NCBI RefSeq assembly: GCF_900142665.1
Contig: NZ_FRBR01000002.1
Coordinates: 186,001-250,000, forward strand
DNA length: 64,000 bases
Direction of reading: 5' to 3'
From: Roseovarius pacificus
Lineage (GTDB): Bacteria > Pseudomonadota > Alphaproteobacteria > Rhodobacterales > Rhodobacteraceae
Shown: positions 41,480 through 53,660 of the stretch, piece after piece
How the letters are laid out: every line of letters begins with the position of its first letter
How positions within the stretch are numbered: the stretch's first letter is position 1
Position numbers and translations under genes: made by a program
The notes under the pieces: generated by a model
The model's input: the letters and a program-made list of their open reading frames with translations, nothing else
Database searches by the model: none
Told to the model about the DNA's origin: nothing

Positions 41480-41624
41480 TCAAGGTCCTCCGTTACCCCA
41501 TGGAAAGGGGCAGACAGCATGTGAATCTGTGGAGGAAACGCCCCCGCAGATGGTGAAATGTCACCACTACGGACGGCATCCGTTGTCCTCGGCGCGCCCC
41601 GCACCCGGACAGGGTGATCACCTC

Positions 41625-41815
41625 GGCAGGTCTCCTGACTTGCGGGTCATTGCTTGGCCGGGCCTTCCCACCGCGTTCATGTGCGGCAGTGACTTTGATC
41701 CGGCTTCGCTATCCGCTTACAGTTGCGGGGGCAGTCGCGGAATTGGTGTCTGATGGCGACACCGCACCGTGTTCCCTTTTCACCGAACGGGCATGCCGTT
41801 CAGACCGAAGTGGTA
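41625..41815 (-). promoter_or_regulatory. Cobalamin riboswitch upstream of btuB
   Basis: Minus-strand reading gives GCGACTGCCCCCGCAACTGT, then AAGCGGATAGCG and the B12 box AAGTCAGGAGACCTGCC (41625-41641). Upstream of the core is GGGAACACGGTGCGG, a slightly variant form of the GGGAA-CCGGTG element. The aptamer would repress btuB and the import operon when B12 is plentiful. The 145 bases between it and btuB contain the expression platform. Confidence 0.95.
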
Positions 41816-41975
41816 TCCTGATAGCGTGGATCGTGGCGCGAGAAAAGAAAAACCTTTGGGATTCATGCGGATGGTGTCTTGCAGGTGATGATTTTGACGG
41901 GCCTCCGATCCCGGATGCCGTCATTTGTCTGAGCAGAACCCCATCCCTCGGACCCCGGCGCGGTGGGGTTTGGGA

Positions 41976-42066
41976 TTTGTACGAAACGTACGAAGTGTAC
42001 GCGGGTTTTGTACGAAACTTGGGGCCGGGTGGCCCGGTTGCATACAACATGGACACAAATGCCGGA
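41976..42066 (+). repeat. Dispersed intergenic repeat, copy B
   Basis: The 42-base core (41976-42017) is identical to copy A at 1507-1548. The 46-position tail keeps its length and the end sequence, while the 5-bp stem is GGCCG/CGGTT instead of GGCTT/AAGCC, so pairing is kept by different bases. It lies between the 3' end of metH and the btuB riboswitch. The remaining roughly 300 bases of this gap show nothing else I can name. Confidence 0.75.
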
Positions 42067-42235
42067 TTTCGGGGACGGTCCCTTGCCACAGACGCCACGA
42101 CACGCCGTTTCGCACCCTATGCGGTAAGCCACGAGGCCACGGACGGGGCGACGGCGGCGCGCCGGTTTTCCCCGGAGTCCGTGCGGGCGTTCGGGGCCTG
42201 TGTGACGCAACCGGCGGGGGCCGCAGGCCGTGGTT

Positions 42236-44961
<2,726 letters not shown>

Positions 44962-44965
<4 letters not shown>

Positions 44966-46005
44966 GCGGGCACCTTTCGTGGCGGGAAGGGGGCGACGGA
45001 TTCGGCGATGGCGCGGATATGGTCGGGCGTCGTGCCGCAGCAGCCGCCGACGACATTGACGATGCCCTCGCGGGCGAACCCGGCCACCTGACGCGCGGTG
45101 TCCTCCGGCCCCTCGTCGTATTCGCCAAAGGCGTTGGGCAGCCCGGCATTCGGGTAGGCGCAGGTGAGCGCGGTGGCGACGCCCGCGATTTCGGCCATGT
45201 GCGGGCGCATCGCCTCGGCCCCGAGGGCGCAGTTGAGCCCCACGGTAAAGGGGCGCGCATGGGCGACCGAGTGCCAGAAGGCGGTGGGGGTCTGGCCCGA
45301 CAGGGTGCGCCCCGAGGCATCGGTGATCGTGCCGGAAATCATGATCGGCAACCGCCGCCCCGCCCTGGTGAAACTTTCGAAGGCGGCAAAGATCGCGGCC
45401 TTGGCGTTCAGCGTGTCGAAGATCGTTTCGATCAGGATCAGGTCGGCGCCGCCTTCGATCAGCCCGTCGATCTGCTGGCCATAGGCGAGGCGCAGGTCGT
45501 CGAAGCTGACGGCCCGATAGCCCGGATCGTTGACATCCGGGCTGATGCTGGCGGTGCGGTTGGTGGGGCCCACGGCGCCGGCCACGAAACGCGGGCGGCC
45601 GTCCCGGGCCTCTGCCCGGTCCGCCGCGCGGCGCGCGACGCGTGCGCCGGCCACATTCAAATCATGCACCGCCGCCTCCAGACCGTAATCCGCCTGCGCG
45701 ATCGTGGTCGAGGAAAAGGTGTTCGTTTCAAGGATATCCGCGCCTGCCATGGCAAAGGTGAACTGGATCTCTTCCACCGCCTCGGGCTGGGTCAGAACGA
45801 GCAGGTCGTTGTTGCCCTTTTGCGGGTGGTCGGAATGGTGGTGATGCCGACAGCCCGCATGGCCATGGCCGGTGAAATCCTCTTCGGTCATGTTCAGCGT
45901 CTGGATCATCGTGCCCATGGCGCCGTCGAGGATCAGGATGCGCTCGGCCGCGAGGGTGCGCAGCGTGGCGAGGCAGGAGGCGTCGGGCAAAGAGAAGTTC
46001 AGCAT
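44962..46005 (-). CDS. Homocysteine S-methyltransferase part of methionine synthase (split MetH)
   Basis: 347 residues forming the homocysteine-binding domain of MetH. N-terminus [17 protein letters not shown]; zinc ligands in GLNCALGA and [13 protein letters not shown]. It transfers the methyl group from methylcobalamin on the partner chain to homocysteine. An odd insertion near residue 46 is histidine-rich ([15 protein letters not shown]) and precedes KGNNDLL. The start at 46005 agrees with the family; upstream open frame has no similarity. The 4-base overlap with the second part suggests matched production. Confidence 0.88.
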
Positions 46006-46384
46006 TGCAACAGGATTCCGTTTGGCGGTTGAACGGTCAGGGTAACGGGTCTCGAATGTGAATAAAAATGAATGTTTATCGGTTTTAATATGAGTTTCCT
46101 TCATGTCCTGCGGCTGGCAGCGGATGGGACATTCCGGCCGCTCCCAGGGGCGGCCCGGTGTTTCACGGGGCAAGCGGACCGTATGGCAAACCGCCAGGGC
46201 GGCTTGTGCGCAGGAGCGGCGGAATCGAAAGAGACGAGGGCGCGATCAGGGCTGTCTCGGCCCTGGTCCCCCGGGTGATCGGTCTCGGGTCAGATTGCCC
46301 TGACACTGCACCCGAGCGGGTGCTCAAATGATATGCAGGAGACGATCAGCGATCTGAGAGGCGGGCTTTGCTTGCTTCACAGTC
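46006..46384. other. Intergenic region between divergent metH and pxpA
   Basis: Contains no credible gene. The stretch nearest metH is AT-rich (around 46050-46090) and probably holds its promoter. Short imperfect hairpins occur near 46240 and 46310, without T-runs. I saw no SAM or cobalamin riboswitch core here. Confidence 0.4.
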
Positions 46385-46413
46385 TTGACATCCCGGTCGA
46401 TAAGGAGTGGTAT
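46385..46413 (+). promoter_or_regulatory. Candidate promoter for the pxpA-chaperonin-transporter operon
   Basis: A perfect -35 TTGACA followed after 17 bases by TGGTAT as a weak -10. The candidate GntR operator begins within the -10 region, and pxpA starts about 31 bases downstream. Position and overlap fit a repressible promoter. Confidence 0.4.
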
Positions 46414-46432
46414 ACGCTACATCATATATCAT
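46409..46432 (+). promoter_or_regulatory. Candidate GntR operator before pxpA
   Basis: GGTATA, six bases, then ATCATATATCAT. The same elements, GGTATA joined to TCATATATCA, occur on the opposite strand before the gntR gene (53661-53676), in the same polarity relative to the gene behind them. FCD-type GntR proteins often bind TGGTATACCA-like half sites. Confidence 0.45.
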
Positions 46433-46444
46433 TTTGGGGGGCAT

Positions 46445-47179
46445 ATGATTACGATCAACTGCGATATGGGCGAAGCCTTCGGGATCTATAATTTCGGAGA
46501 TGATTCCGCCTGCATGCCTTTCGTCACACATGCGAATGTCGCATGCGGTTTTCACGCATCCGATCCGGTCACGATGCAACGGACGGTCAGGGAAGCGAAG
46601 GCGGCCGGAATCAATGTCGGGTCTCATCCGGGCCTGCCTGACCGCGAAGGTTTCGGGCGCAGAAGGATGCAGATGACGCGAGAAGAAGTGTCCGCCCTTA
46701 TTGTTTACCAAACGGGCGCGCTTCAGGCTTTCGTCCGGGCTGAGGGCCTGGAGCTATCACATATCAAGCCGCACGGTGCGCTTTTCGGGATGGCGCAGAA
46801 TGAAATGCATGTGGCGGAAGGGGTCGCCGACGCTGCCGAGATTTTCAACCTTCCGGTGATCGCCTACTCGGATTGCTGCATGTCCGAGGTTTTCACGCGC
46901 CGTGGCGTCCCGTTCTCCTGCGAATTCTATTCGGACCTCGATTACGGTGACGACGGACGCCAGATCATTTCACGAGAACACAAGGCCATTCCGGCGGACG
47001 TGGTCTGTGAAAGGGTTCTTCGTGCGGTCAAGGAGGGCGTGACGACGTCGGTGAACGGCAAGGATGTCCCTGTTGTCGCCGACAGCATTTGTGTGCATTC
47101 GGACACGCCGGGCGCGTTGGAGGTGGCCAGGGCCGTATATGAGACTTTGAAACGCGAAGGCGTTCTGGAGGACACATGA
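46445..47179 (+). CDS. pxpA: LamB/YcsF family protein, 5-oxoprolinase subunit A-like (copy 1)
   Basis: 244 residues, full length. Family blocks INCDMGEAFGIYNFGDD, ANVACGFHASDPVTM, GSHPGLPDREGFGRR and HIKPHGALFG are present; usual members have FHAGDP and GAHP, so two sites deviate. PxpA together with PxpB and PxpC opens the lactam of 5-oxoproline at the cost of ATP. PxpB and PxpC are encoded about 6.6 kb downstream beyond the GntR gene. It is first in an operon, with its stop overlapping the start of the GroEL-like gene. Confidence 0.85.
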   Translation: MITINCDMGEAFGIYNFGDDSACMPFVTHANVACGFHASDPVTMQRTVREAKAAGINVGSHPGLPDREGFGRRRMQMTREEVSALIVYQTGALQAFVRAEGLELSHIKPHGALFGMAQNEMHVAEGVADAAEIFNLPVIAYSDCCMSEVFTRRGVPFSCEFYSDLDYGDDGRQIISREHKAIPADVVCERVLRAVKEGVTTSVNGKDVPVVADSICVHSDTPGALEVARAVYETLKREGVLEDT

Positions 47180-48642
47180 GCGCATCCCGTGTCCTGTTCG
47201 GTGACCAGCTTCGTCTTTCCATTTCCGACAGGCTTTCTCCGGCGTTGCGTGCTGCGGCAGCCGGGTTGGGGCCGCAAGGGCGAACCGCAGTCTATTCGCA
47301 GGGCGGCTCTGTTCGGCGCGCGGAAACCGGGGCGGATGTCATTCGCCATTTCACAGGGCAGAGCGCGGCGGAGAAATTGCTTCGCGAAACATTCGTTGCG
47401 GCGGATCAGGATTTGCAGGATGGGACGGCGCGGCTTGCCGCGATGGTCGAGTCCGCCCTGGCGACCAGCCGCAAAGCCGTTGCCGCGGGTATTCATCCGA
47501 CCGTCTTGTCAAGGGCGGTCTCGGGGCTTTTTCCCGAGGTGAACGCGGCGTTTGCGTCATGCACGGAGAGCTTCGATGACCCGGCCCCGGTTTTAAATGC
47601 GTTCGATCTTTCTGACGCTGCGGCAGACGGGATGCGTCAGGCGATCGTGGCCGCCGGTCGGGAAGGGCATGTCGAGGTTTCCGAACATCCCGAAGAAGGG
47701 ATCGTTTTCACGGCGAGCCAGGGTTTTATCGTCGATATGGAGCCGTCGCTCGGCGGGACGCTGACCGACATGGCGCGCGTGTTCGTTCTGGTTGTGAATG
47801 ATGTCATACAGGACCTCAAACCGCTTCTGCCGGTGATCGAGGGCTTTGCGAAAAGCGACAAGAGTCTGGTGATCGCCGCGCGTGGGCTTGAGGGCGAGGC
47901 AAAGACGCTTCTCGAGCGCAACCGCGTCGCGGGAATACTGCGTGTCTCGGCTTTCGTGCCCGTCGATAAAGGCCCCCGTGCGGCTGAGGTGTTGACGGAT
48001 TTGGCGATAGCAACCGGATCGATCCTTATTTCGGAGGAAACGGGGCGAAGCCTGAAGCATCTCACCCCGGACATGCTTGGGGCAGCTTCCGGGCTGACGC
48101 GGCAGGGCCAGCGCATCACATTTCTCGAGCCCGGGGGCGACGAGAAAGAGATCGCACTGCGTTTGAAGGGTATTGCCGCTGAGGTGGCGCGCAACCGTTA
48201 TCTTTCACTGGATCGCGAACACGCGCAACGGCGCCTGTCTCGCCTGGCGGGAAGATGGGTCGAACTGTCGGTCGGGACGGACGCGACGAATCCGGGCCTG
48301 ACAGGCGAGGTGCGGCGGGCGTTGAGTTCGATCCGGTCGGCACAAGCGTATGGAACAATCGAGGGTGCGGGCAGGGGGCTTGTTTCCGTTGCGGAGCTTA
48401 TCGGGGCGTCCGAGGCGCACAGTCCGCAAGAGCGCGCTGCGCGGCGGATCGTGAGCGATGCCTTGCGGGCACCGGCGGACAAGCTGCGGTTCAATGTCGG
48501 GCAGGACGCCGGATATGCCGACTGGAATGCGGATGTGCCGAAACTCTGCGACCCTGTGGATTTGTCCCGAAGCCTTCTGGAAATAGCGGTTTCCCTCGCA
48601 TTGCAGATGATGACGCTCGAGGCGGCGGTTCTGAGGAACTGA
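47176..48642 (+). CDS. Divergent GroEL/Hsp60-like chaperonin, probably ATPase-deficient
   Basis: 488 residues aligning along its length with GroEL by eye. Equatorial start VLFGDQLR and LGPQGR (31-36); apical GIVFTASQGFIVDMEPSLGG (175-194; compare GroEL GMQFDRGYLSPYF); LLPVIEGFAKSDKSLVIAARG (217-237); ILISEETGRSLKHLTPDMLG; RLAGRWVELSVG; and the C-terminal CDPVDLSRSLLEIAVSLALQ. Key ATPase residues differ: the GroEL Asp52 site is Thr51, Asp398 is Arg381, Thr90 is Ala85, though Asp87 is kept (Asp82). The Gly-Gly-Met tail is absent and no GroES gene is nearby. It is coupled to pxpA by an ATGA overlap and is probably a dedicated assembly or scaffold protein for this locus; that role is inferred. 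Confidence 0.8.
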   Translation: MSASRVLFGDQLRLSISDRLSPALRAAAAGLGPQGRTAVYSQGGSVRRAETGADVIRHFTGQSAAEKLLRETFVAADQDLQDGTARLAAMVESALATSRKAVAAGIHPTVLSRAVSGLFPEVNAAFASCTESFDDPAPVLNAFDLSDAAADGMRQAIVAAGREGHVEVSEHPEEGIVFTASQGFIVDMEPSLGGTLTDMARVFVLVVNDVIQDLKPLLPVIEGFAKSDKSLVIAARGLEGEAKTLLERNRVAGILRVSAFVPVDKGPRAAEVLTDLAIATGSILISEETGRSLKHLTPDMLGAASGLTRQGQRITFLEPGGDEKEIALRLKGIAAEVARNRYLSLDREHAQRRLSRLAGRWVELSVGTDATNPGLTGEVRRALSSIRSAQAYGTIEGAGRGLVSVAELIGASEAHSPQERAARRIVSDALRAPADKLRFNVGQDAGYADWNADVPKLCDPVDLSRSLLEIAVSLALQMMTLEAAVLRN

Positions 48643-48666
48643 ACGGCATATGATCAAGGAAATGAG

Positions 48667-49752
48667 ATGAAAGATATGAATGCGGAACCCATGCTTGAGG
48701 TGCGTGACGTCGTCCACAAATATGGGCCGGTGACGGCGCTGTCGCATGTGTCGCTCTCGGCGGCGAAGGGCGAGTTCCTGACCATTCTGGGCTCCAGCGG
48801 CTCGGGCAAGACAACCATGTTGCGTGTCATCTCGGGACTTGAGACGCCGACCTCGGTTTCGTGTCTTCGTATCGGAGGCGAAAGCGTTGTGGGTGTTCCG
48901 GCGGCCAGGCGGCGCTGTACGACGGTGTTCCAGAACTATGCGCTCTTCCCGCATATGACGGTGGTCGAGAACGTCGCCTATGGGCTTAAAATTCGCAAAG
49001 TGCCCACAGGCGATGCCCTGAAAGAGGCGCAGCGGGCCCTGGCCATGGTGCAACTGGAGGCAAAGGCCGACAGAAACATTCGTCAGCTATCGGGGGGCGA
49101 GCGACAGCGGGTCGCTCTTGCGCGTGCGGTTGTCACGAAACCCGCGGTTCTGCTTTTGGACGAGCCCCTTGGCGCGCTCGACGAGCGGCTGCGTCAGGAT
49201 ATGCAGCTTGAATTGATGGATCTTCAGCGCAAGCTGGACATGACCTTTGTCTATATCACCCATTCGCAGGAAGAGGCGCTTACGATGAGCGACCGGGTGG
49301 TTCTGATGCGGCACGGTCGTATCGAACAAAGCGGGGAGCCTCTCGATCTTTTCGATCATCCGGTGTCGCGCTTCGCTGCTGATTTCATGGGGTACGAAAA
49401 CATCCTGGATGGCCGGCTGGTTCGTCGTGACGGCGCAGTGGGCGAGATCGATCTGGGCGGCGGCGCCGTGGTGCGCGGCAAGCTGATCTCAACTGATCTG
49501 GCCGTGGGAAGCCCCGTCAGCATTGCGTTGCGCGCCGAGCGTCTCAGCCCCGTTGGGCCGGGCGGTAACGGCATCGACGGGACGATGAAGAGCAAGGTCT
49601 ATCGCGGCAAATACACCGACATCGTGATGGAAACTGTCGCCGGTGCGTTGCGCATGCGCAGCTGGCATGGCGCCCCCATGGAGAATGAAACCGCCAGCCG
49701 GGTCGGCTGGAAAGAGACTGACGCTGTCATCTTCGCGAAAGGCAGCGTCTGA
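48667..49752 (+). CDS. ABC transporter ATP-binding protein (spermidine/putrescine class, PotA-like)
   Basis: 361 residues. Nucleotide-binding domain with Walker A GSSGSGKTT, TVFQNYALFPHMTVVENVAYG (shortened), signature LSGGERQRVALARA, Walker B VLLLDEPLGALD and the ITHSQEEALTMSD switch. A C-terminal TOBE domain (about 285-355) is usual in this class. It is the motor of the importer formed by the next three genes. It lies 24 bases after the chaperonin-like gene, so the operon continues. Confidence 0.88.
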   Translation: MKDMNAEPMLEVRDVVHKYGPVTALSHVSLSAAKGEFLTILGSSGSGKTTMLRVISGLETPTSVSCLRIGGESVVGVPAARRRCTTVFQNYALFPHMTVVENVAYGLKIRKVPTGDALKEAQRALAMVQLEAKADRNIRQLSGGERQRVALARAVVTKPAVLLLDEPLGALDERLRQDMQLELMDLQRKLDMTFVYITHSQEEALTMSDRVVLMRHGRIEQSGEPLDLFDHPVSRFAADFMGYENILDGRLVRRDGAVGEIDLGGGAVVRGKLISTDLAVGSPVSIALRAERLSPVGPGGNGIDGTMKSKVYRGKYTDIVMETVAGALRMRSWHGAPMENETASRVGWKETDAVIFAKGSV

Positions 49753-49793
49753 ATATCCACTGCCAGAGGCGGTGGCCAACAGGAGAGAGTAAA

Positions 49794-51002
49794 ATGAAAG
49801 ATAAATTTTCAACGTATTCCCAGGTGGAACTGACGCGTCGTTCCATGTTGCAGGGATTGACGGCGGTTGCGGGAACCGCAGCCGTCGGCGGTGTGGCAGG
49901 GATGCCTGTTGCCGCTCGGGCGCAGGATCTGCCGGTGGTGACGGCATATGGCGTTCCGACCGCCGCGCTCAAGGATTGGGCTCCTATGGAGGCCAGCATT
50001 GGCGTGCGGTGCGATCTGAGCGGGACGAGCAACGATGTCGGCGTCTTCATGCGGGACATCATGGCGTCCAATCTCGGCGACTCCACCGATATTTTCATCT
50101 TCGAAAGCGGCACCGAAGACATTCTGGGCCCGCGCGGTTTCTATGCCGAGATCGACACGGCGAATCCCGAGCTGTCGCTTTGGGAGCGCACCTCGGACGA
50201 TTGGAAACGGTCGGATGTCGTGACGGACTCGGAGGGCACCCAATGGGGAGTTCCGGTGATCGGCAATGCGGACAGCTTCGGCTATTTTCCCGGGAAACTC
50301 GGGCTTGCGCCCGATAGCGAGGAGGAGTTGTCCTGGTCGCTGATGTTTGACGATGAGGACACGCGAGGCCGTGTCGCATATGGTCAGGGCTGGGCTTATT
50401 CCTTCCCGAGTGCAGCGCTCTATCTGAAATCCAAAGGCGCGGCGGAGATCGGGAATGTTGCCGACATGACGGGCGACGAGGCGAAGGTTGTCGCCGATTT
50501 CCTGATCGAACGTAAGAAAGCGGGGCAGTTCCGGACGCTCTATGGTGCATTCGAAGAACAGATCCAGCTTCTTACGAATCAAGAGGTCGATGTGATCAAC
50601 TGCTGGGAACCGGCGGTCCGGGAGGCAAATATTGTACTGGGCGCTGATGCAACGCGTTATGCCTATACGAAAGAAGGCTACTTCAAGTGGGGCCATGGTG
50701 CCTATGTCGCCAAACAGGCGATGGAGCGCGACAATGTTGCCAATATCTACAAGGTGCTGAACTATTTCCTGAGCGGTGAATATCGCGCGCTTCAGGCACG
50801 GGATCGCGGCTATGCAGGCCCGAACATGGATCTTGGCGTGGAATATGCCGAGGAAAACGGCTGGTCCGGGGACGAGGTTGCCGCGCTGAAAGCTACCGAA
50901 GCCAAGGTTGCCAAGAAGTTCTCCAAACCCTTCGTATCGACAACGACCCCGCAAAATTCGGCAGATATCGAAGATCAGTGGCAGCGTTTTCTGAACGCCT
51001 GA
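49794..51002 (+). CDS. ABC transporter substrate-binding protein (PotD-like), Tat signal
   Basis: 402 residues. The N-terminus carries a twin-arginine signal (TRRSMLQG then AVAGTAAVGGVAGMPVAARA), so it is exported folded. The mature part has the fold of extracellular solute-binding proteins for polyamines and small organic cations; YFKWGHGAYVAKQAM and DRGYAGPNMDLGVEYA lie in the C-terminal lobe. It should bind the substrate of the catabolic locus. It does not show the classic PotD acidic pocket clearly enough to claim a polyamine. AGGAGAG precedes the ATG. Confidence 0.8.
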   Translation: MKDKFSTYSQVELTRRSMLQGLTAVAGTAAVGGVAGMPVAARAQDLPVVTAYGVPTAALKDWAPMEASIGVRCDLSGTSNDVGVFMRDIMASNLGDSTDIFIFESGTEDILGPRGFYAEIDTANPELSLWERTSDDWKRSDVVTDSEGTQWGVPVIGNADSFGYFPGKLGLAPDSEEELSWSLMFDDEDTRGRVAYGQGWAYSFPSAALYLKSKGAAEIGNVADMTGDEAKVVADFLIERKKAGQFRTLYGAFEEQIQLLTNQEVDVINCWEPAVREANIVLGADATRYAYTKEGYFKWGHGAYVAKQAMERDNVANIYKVLNYFLSGEYRALQARDRGYAGPNMDLGVEYAEENGWSGDEVAALKATEAKVAKKFSKPFVSTTTPQNSADIEDQWQRFLNA

Positions 51003-51092
51003 TCGCCGAAACAATGCAGGCGCCCCCCTCCCGCGCGGGGGCGCCTATCTGCGGGATCGTGGCCCTGTGGCCATTCATGAAAAGTTCGAAAG

Positions 51093-52022
51093 ATGACAAT
51101 GAACACCGAGATGGAAAACGTGTCCAGTGCGCCGATGCAGGCCACTATCGCAAAGCGATCCAAAATCACGCTGTCATTTTCGCAGGTGGCTTTGGCAGCC
51201 ATCATGCTGGCCTGGTTCGTTGTCGTAATCGTTCCGCTCATCATTCTGTTCGTTTACAGCTTTTTCACGACGGAATATTTCCAGACGGTCTTTACTCCGA
51301 GTCTGGATACCTGGACAGGATTGTTCGCCTCCGGCCGCTTCGAGGTTACTCTGCGCACCCTGAGAGTGGCGTTGACGGTCACGATGATCGAACTCGTGGT
51401 CGGATTTCCGTTCGCCCTTTGGCTGGCAAAGTCGACGATCAGCAAATCGAGCCGCGCGATTTTTCTGGCGCTTCTGACGATCCCGTTTTTTCTGGATCTG
51501 TCGTCCAGAACCATCGTTTGGCGTGCGATCCTTGGTCAGAACGGTCTTATCAACACGATCCTGCTGTCCACCGGCGTGATCGATTCACCAGTCGAATGGA
51601 TGTTATATTCGGAGTTCGCCGTTCATTTCGGTATGATCCCGGCGCTTTTTCCGCCGATGGTCCTGCCGATCTATATGGCGATCAGCCTGATCGACGACAG
51701 TCTTATCGAAGCGTCGAACGATCTCGGGGCCACTCCGGCGCAGACTTTCTGGCGCGTGATTTTCCCGCTGGCATTACCGGGGGTGGTCGCCGGATTCGTC
51801 TTTACACTTGGTCCGGCACTGGCGGCCTGGGTCGAACCCGGCATGCTGGGCGGCGGATTTGTCAACCTTCTGTCCAGCTCGATCGAGAGTGCCTACACGG
51901 CCTTGCGCTATCCGGTCGTTGCCGCGCTGTCGACCTTCGTTATCGCACTGCTGCTGGTGCTGCTCGCTGTCCTTCTTCTGGTCCTTCGGCGTTTCGGCGC
52001 TTCTGGCCTGACACTTCGTTGA
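51093..52022 (+). CDS. ABC transporter permease (PotB-like)
   Basis: 309 residues with six membrane helices after a polar N-terminus of about 30 residues. The coupling loop is EASNDLGATPAQTFWRVIFP, followed by LPGVVAGFVFTLGPALAAW. It forms the inner membrane channel with the next permease. It is 90 bases after the binding-protein gene; an in-frame start two codons further downstream is possible. Confidence 0.87.
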   Translation: MTMNTEMENVSSAPMQATIAKRSKITLSFSQVALAAIMLAWFVVVIVPLIILFVYSFFTTEYFQTVFTPSLDTWTGLFASGRFEVTLRTLRVALTVTMIELVVGFPFALWLAKSTISKSSRAIFLALLTIPFFLDLSSRTIVWRAILGQNGLINTILLSTGVIDSPVEWMLYSEFAVHFGMIPALFPPMVLPIYMAISLIDDSLIEASNDLGATPAQTFWRVIFPLALPGVVAGFVFTLGPALAAWVEPGMLGGGFVNLLSSSIESAYTALRYPVVAALSTFVIALLLVLLAVLLLVLRRFGASGLTLR

Positions 52023-52036
52023 TCTGAGGAAACACA

Positions 52037-52882
52037 ATGTCTGATCTTTCCGTTCTTCCGGCCCCGGAAACTGACGCGAAACTGGAGATCAGTTTCAGTC
52101 CCCTCTGGAAAACAGCGGGAAAATGGCTTGGTCTGGGGATGCTTGGGCTGATTTATTTTCCACTGCTGTGGTTGGTCCTGCTGTCCATTTCCCGCGATCC
52201 GCTTTCGGGAATTCCCGGCCCATTCTCGCTTGAACATTACCGTGCGCTGTTTGCCAGCGATGCATGGCATATGCCGATGGTCGCGAGCATATTGATCGGA
52301 TTGATCATCGGCCTCATAAGCGCGGTGACTGCAACGGTCATCGGCCGCGCCGTTCCAAAGATGCACCGCCCCGGCAAGATGCTCGTGATGTTCGTCTTGC
52401 CACTGTTCGTGCCGGGGATGTCGATGGGGGCGGCGCTTTTCATTTTCGCGCGGTCGGTTCTCGGGTTCGATCTCGGGTTCTGGTCAATTGCGGTTGGGCA
52501 CTATGTCTGGGCGCTGCCGTATGCGCTTCTGATCGTTCTGGTGGTCACGTTGCGTTTCGATCAAAGCCTGATCGAAGCCGGGCGCGATCTTGGGGCGTCT
52601 GACTGGCAAATCTTCAGAGACATCGAATTTCCGATCCTGATGCCGGGCATCGTGAGCGCGGGACTTTTCGGGTTCCTCATGTCCTTCAATGAGGTCATGC
52701 GAACCATATTCCTGCGCGGAACGGCCGAAACGATGCCCGTGTGGAACTGGGTGCAGGCGGCGGCGCAGCAAAGTCAGGTGCCGATCATATTCTCATTGTC
52801 GTCGATCATACTGGTGCTGACGCTGCCATTGTTGGCGGGGACATTCTGGCTTCTCTTTGCCAAGCTCAACAAGACCTCATGA
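52037..52882 (+). CDS. ABC transporter permease (PotC-like)
   Basis: 281 residues, six membrane helices. The EAA coupling loop is EAGRDLGASDWQIFRDIEFP, then LMPGIVSAGLFGFLMSFNEV. It is the partner of the preceding permease and the last gene of the left operon. It ends 40 bases before the convergent gntR gene. Confidence 0.87.
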   Translation: MSDLSVLPAPETDAKLEISFSPLWKTAGKWLGLGMLGLIYFPLLWLVLLSISRDPLSGIPGPFSLEHYRALFASDAWHMPMVASILIGLIIGLISAVTATVIGRAVPKMHRPGKMLVMFVLPLFVPGMSMGAALFIFARSVLGFDLGFWSIAVGHYVWALPYALLIVLVVTLRFDQSLIEAGRDLGASDWQIFRDIEFPILMPGIVSAGLFGFLMSFNEVMRTIFLRGTAETMPVWNWVQAAAQQSQVPIIFSLSSIILVLTLPLLAGTFWLLFAKLNKTS

Positions 52883-52922
52883 TCCTTGTGTTCGGCATAC
52901 CTGAATTTCAGGGGCAGGGGGC

Positions 52923-53585
52923 CTATTCAATGCCGTCGTCGGGCATGAGTGGAAGCAGCGCCTTTGCCGCGATGTCGATGTCTTGTCGCATGAACCGTTC
53001 GGCGGCTTCGGCATCTCCGGCCTTGATTGCGCGGAGGATGTTCTGATGCTCGTCGTTGGCGTGTTCGCGGAAATAGGTGTCGTCGAACAGGCCGGTAAAG
53101 ACCGGGCCGACCTTGAGCCAGAGATCGTCGATCAGTTGAAGGAGTTCAGGGTTTCCGGCCTTTTTGTAGATCGCAAAGTGAAATTCGCGATTGTGCAGAA
53201 GATAGGTTTGCGCGTCGTAAGTCTTTGTCGAGTTCGCGACGCGTTCGACCAGTTTTTCAAGCTTTTCAATGTCTTTGCCGGAAAAGTTGGGCGCGGCCAG
53301 GCGTGCGGCCAAGCCTTCGAGGGATACGCGGATCGGCATGATGTCGAGGAACAGTCTGCGCGTCATTCGCGGAACGACGATCGAGCGGTTTGGCAAGACG
53401 ATGAGAAGGCGCTCTGCGACAAGCCTTTGAAGCGCCTCCCGAATAGGCGTTGCGGAAATACCGTATTCGTTGGCAAGCGTCCGAATGACCAGCGGCTGCA
53501 TCGGAAGGAAGACCCCTTCTTGCAGGCTGTCCTTGAGGGCCTGATAGGCCCTGTCGCTCAAAGAGTGATGTTCGATTTTCTTCAT
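52923..53585 (-). CDS. GntR-family regulator with FCD domain
   Basis: 220 residues. The N-terminal winged helix is clear (LSDRAYQALKDSLQEG, LANEYGISATPIREALQRLV). The C-terminal FCD ligand-binding domain has metal-type His residues in LLHNREFHFAIYKKAGN and ANDEHQNILRAIKAGD. It lies between the two operons of the locus, divergent from pxpB. Matching AT-rich motifs occur before pxpA and in the gntR-pxpB gap, so it likely represses both operons and itself until a pathway metabolite binds. The start at 53585 follows AAGGAAG. Confidence 0.88.
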   Translation of the reverse strand: MKKIEHHSLSDRAYQALKDSLQEGVFLPMQPLVIRTLANEYGISATPIREALQRLVAERLLIVLPNRSIVVPRMTRRLFLDIMPIRVSLEGLAARLAAPNFSGKDIEKLEKLVERVANSTKTYDAQTYLLHNREFHFAIYKKAGNPELLQLIDDLWLKVGPVFTGLFDDTYFREHANDEHQNILRAIKAGDAEAAERFMRQDIDIAAKALLPLMPDDGIE

Positions 53586-53660
53586 ACGCCGACTTCCTTT
53601 TTCATCGCAACGCATAGCGCATTTCGACACAAGATACACATAAATGTCATTGACGCTATT

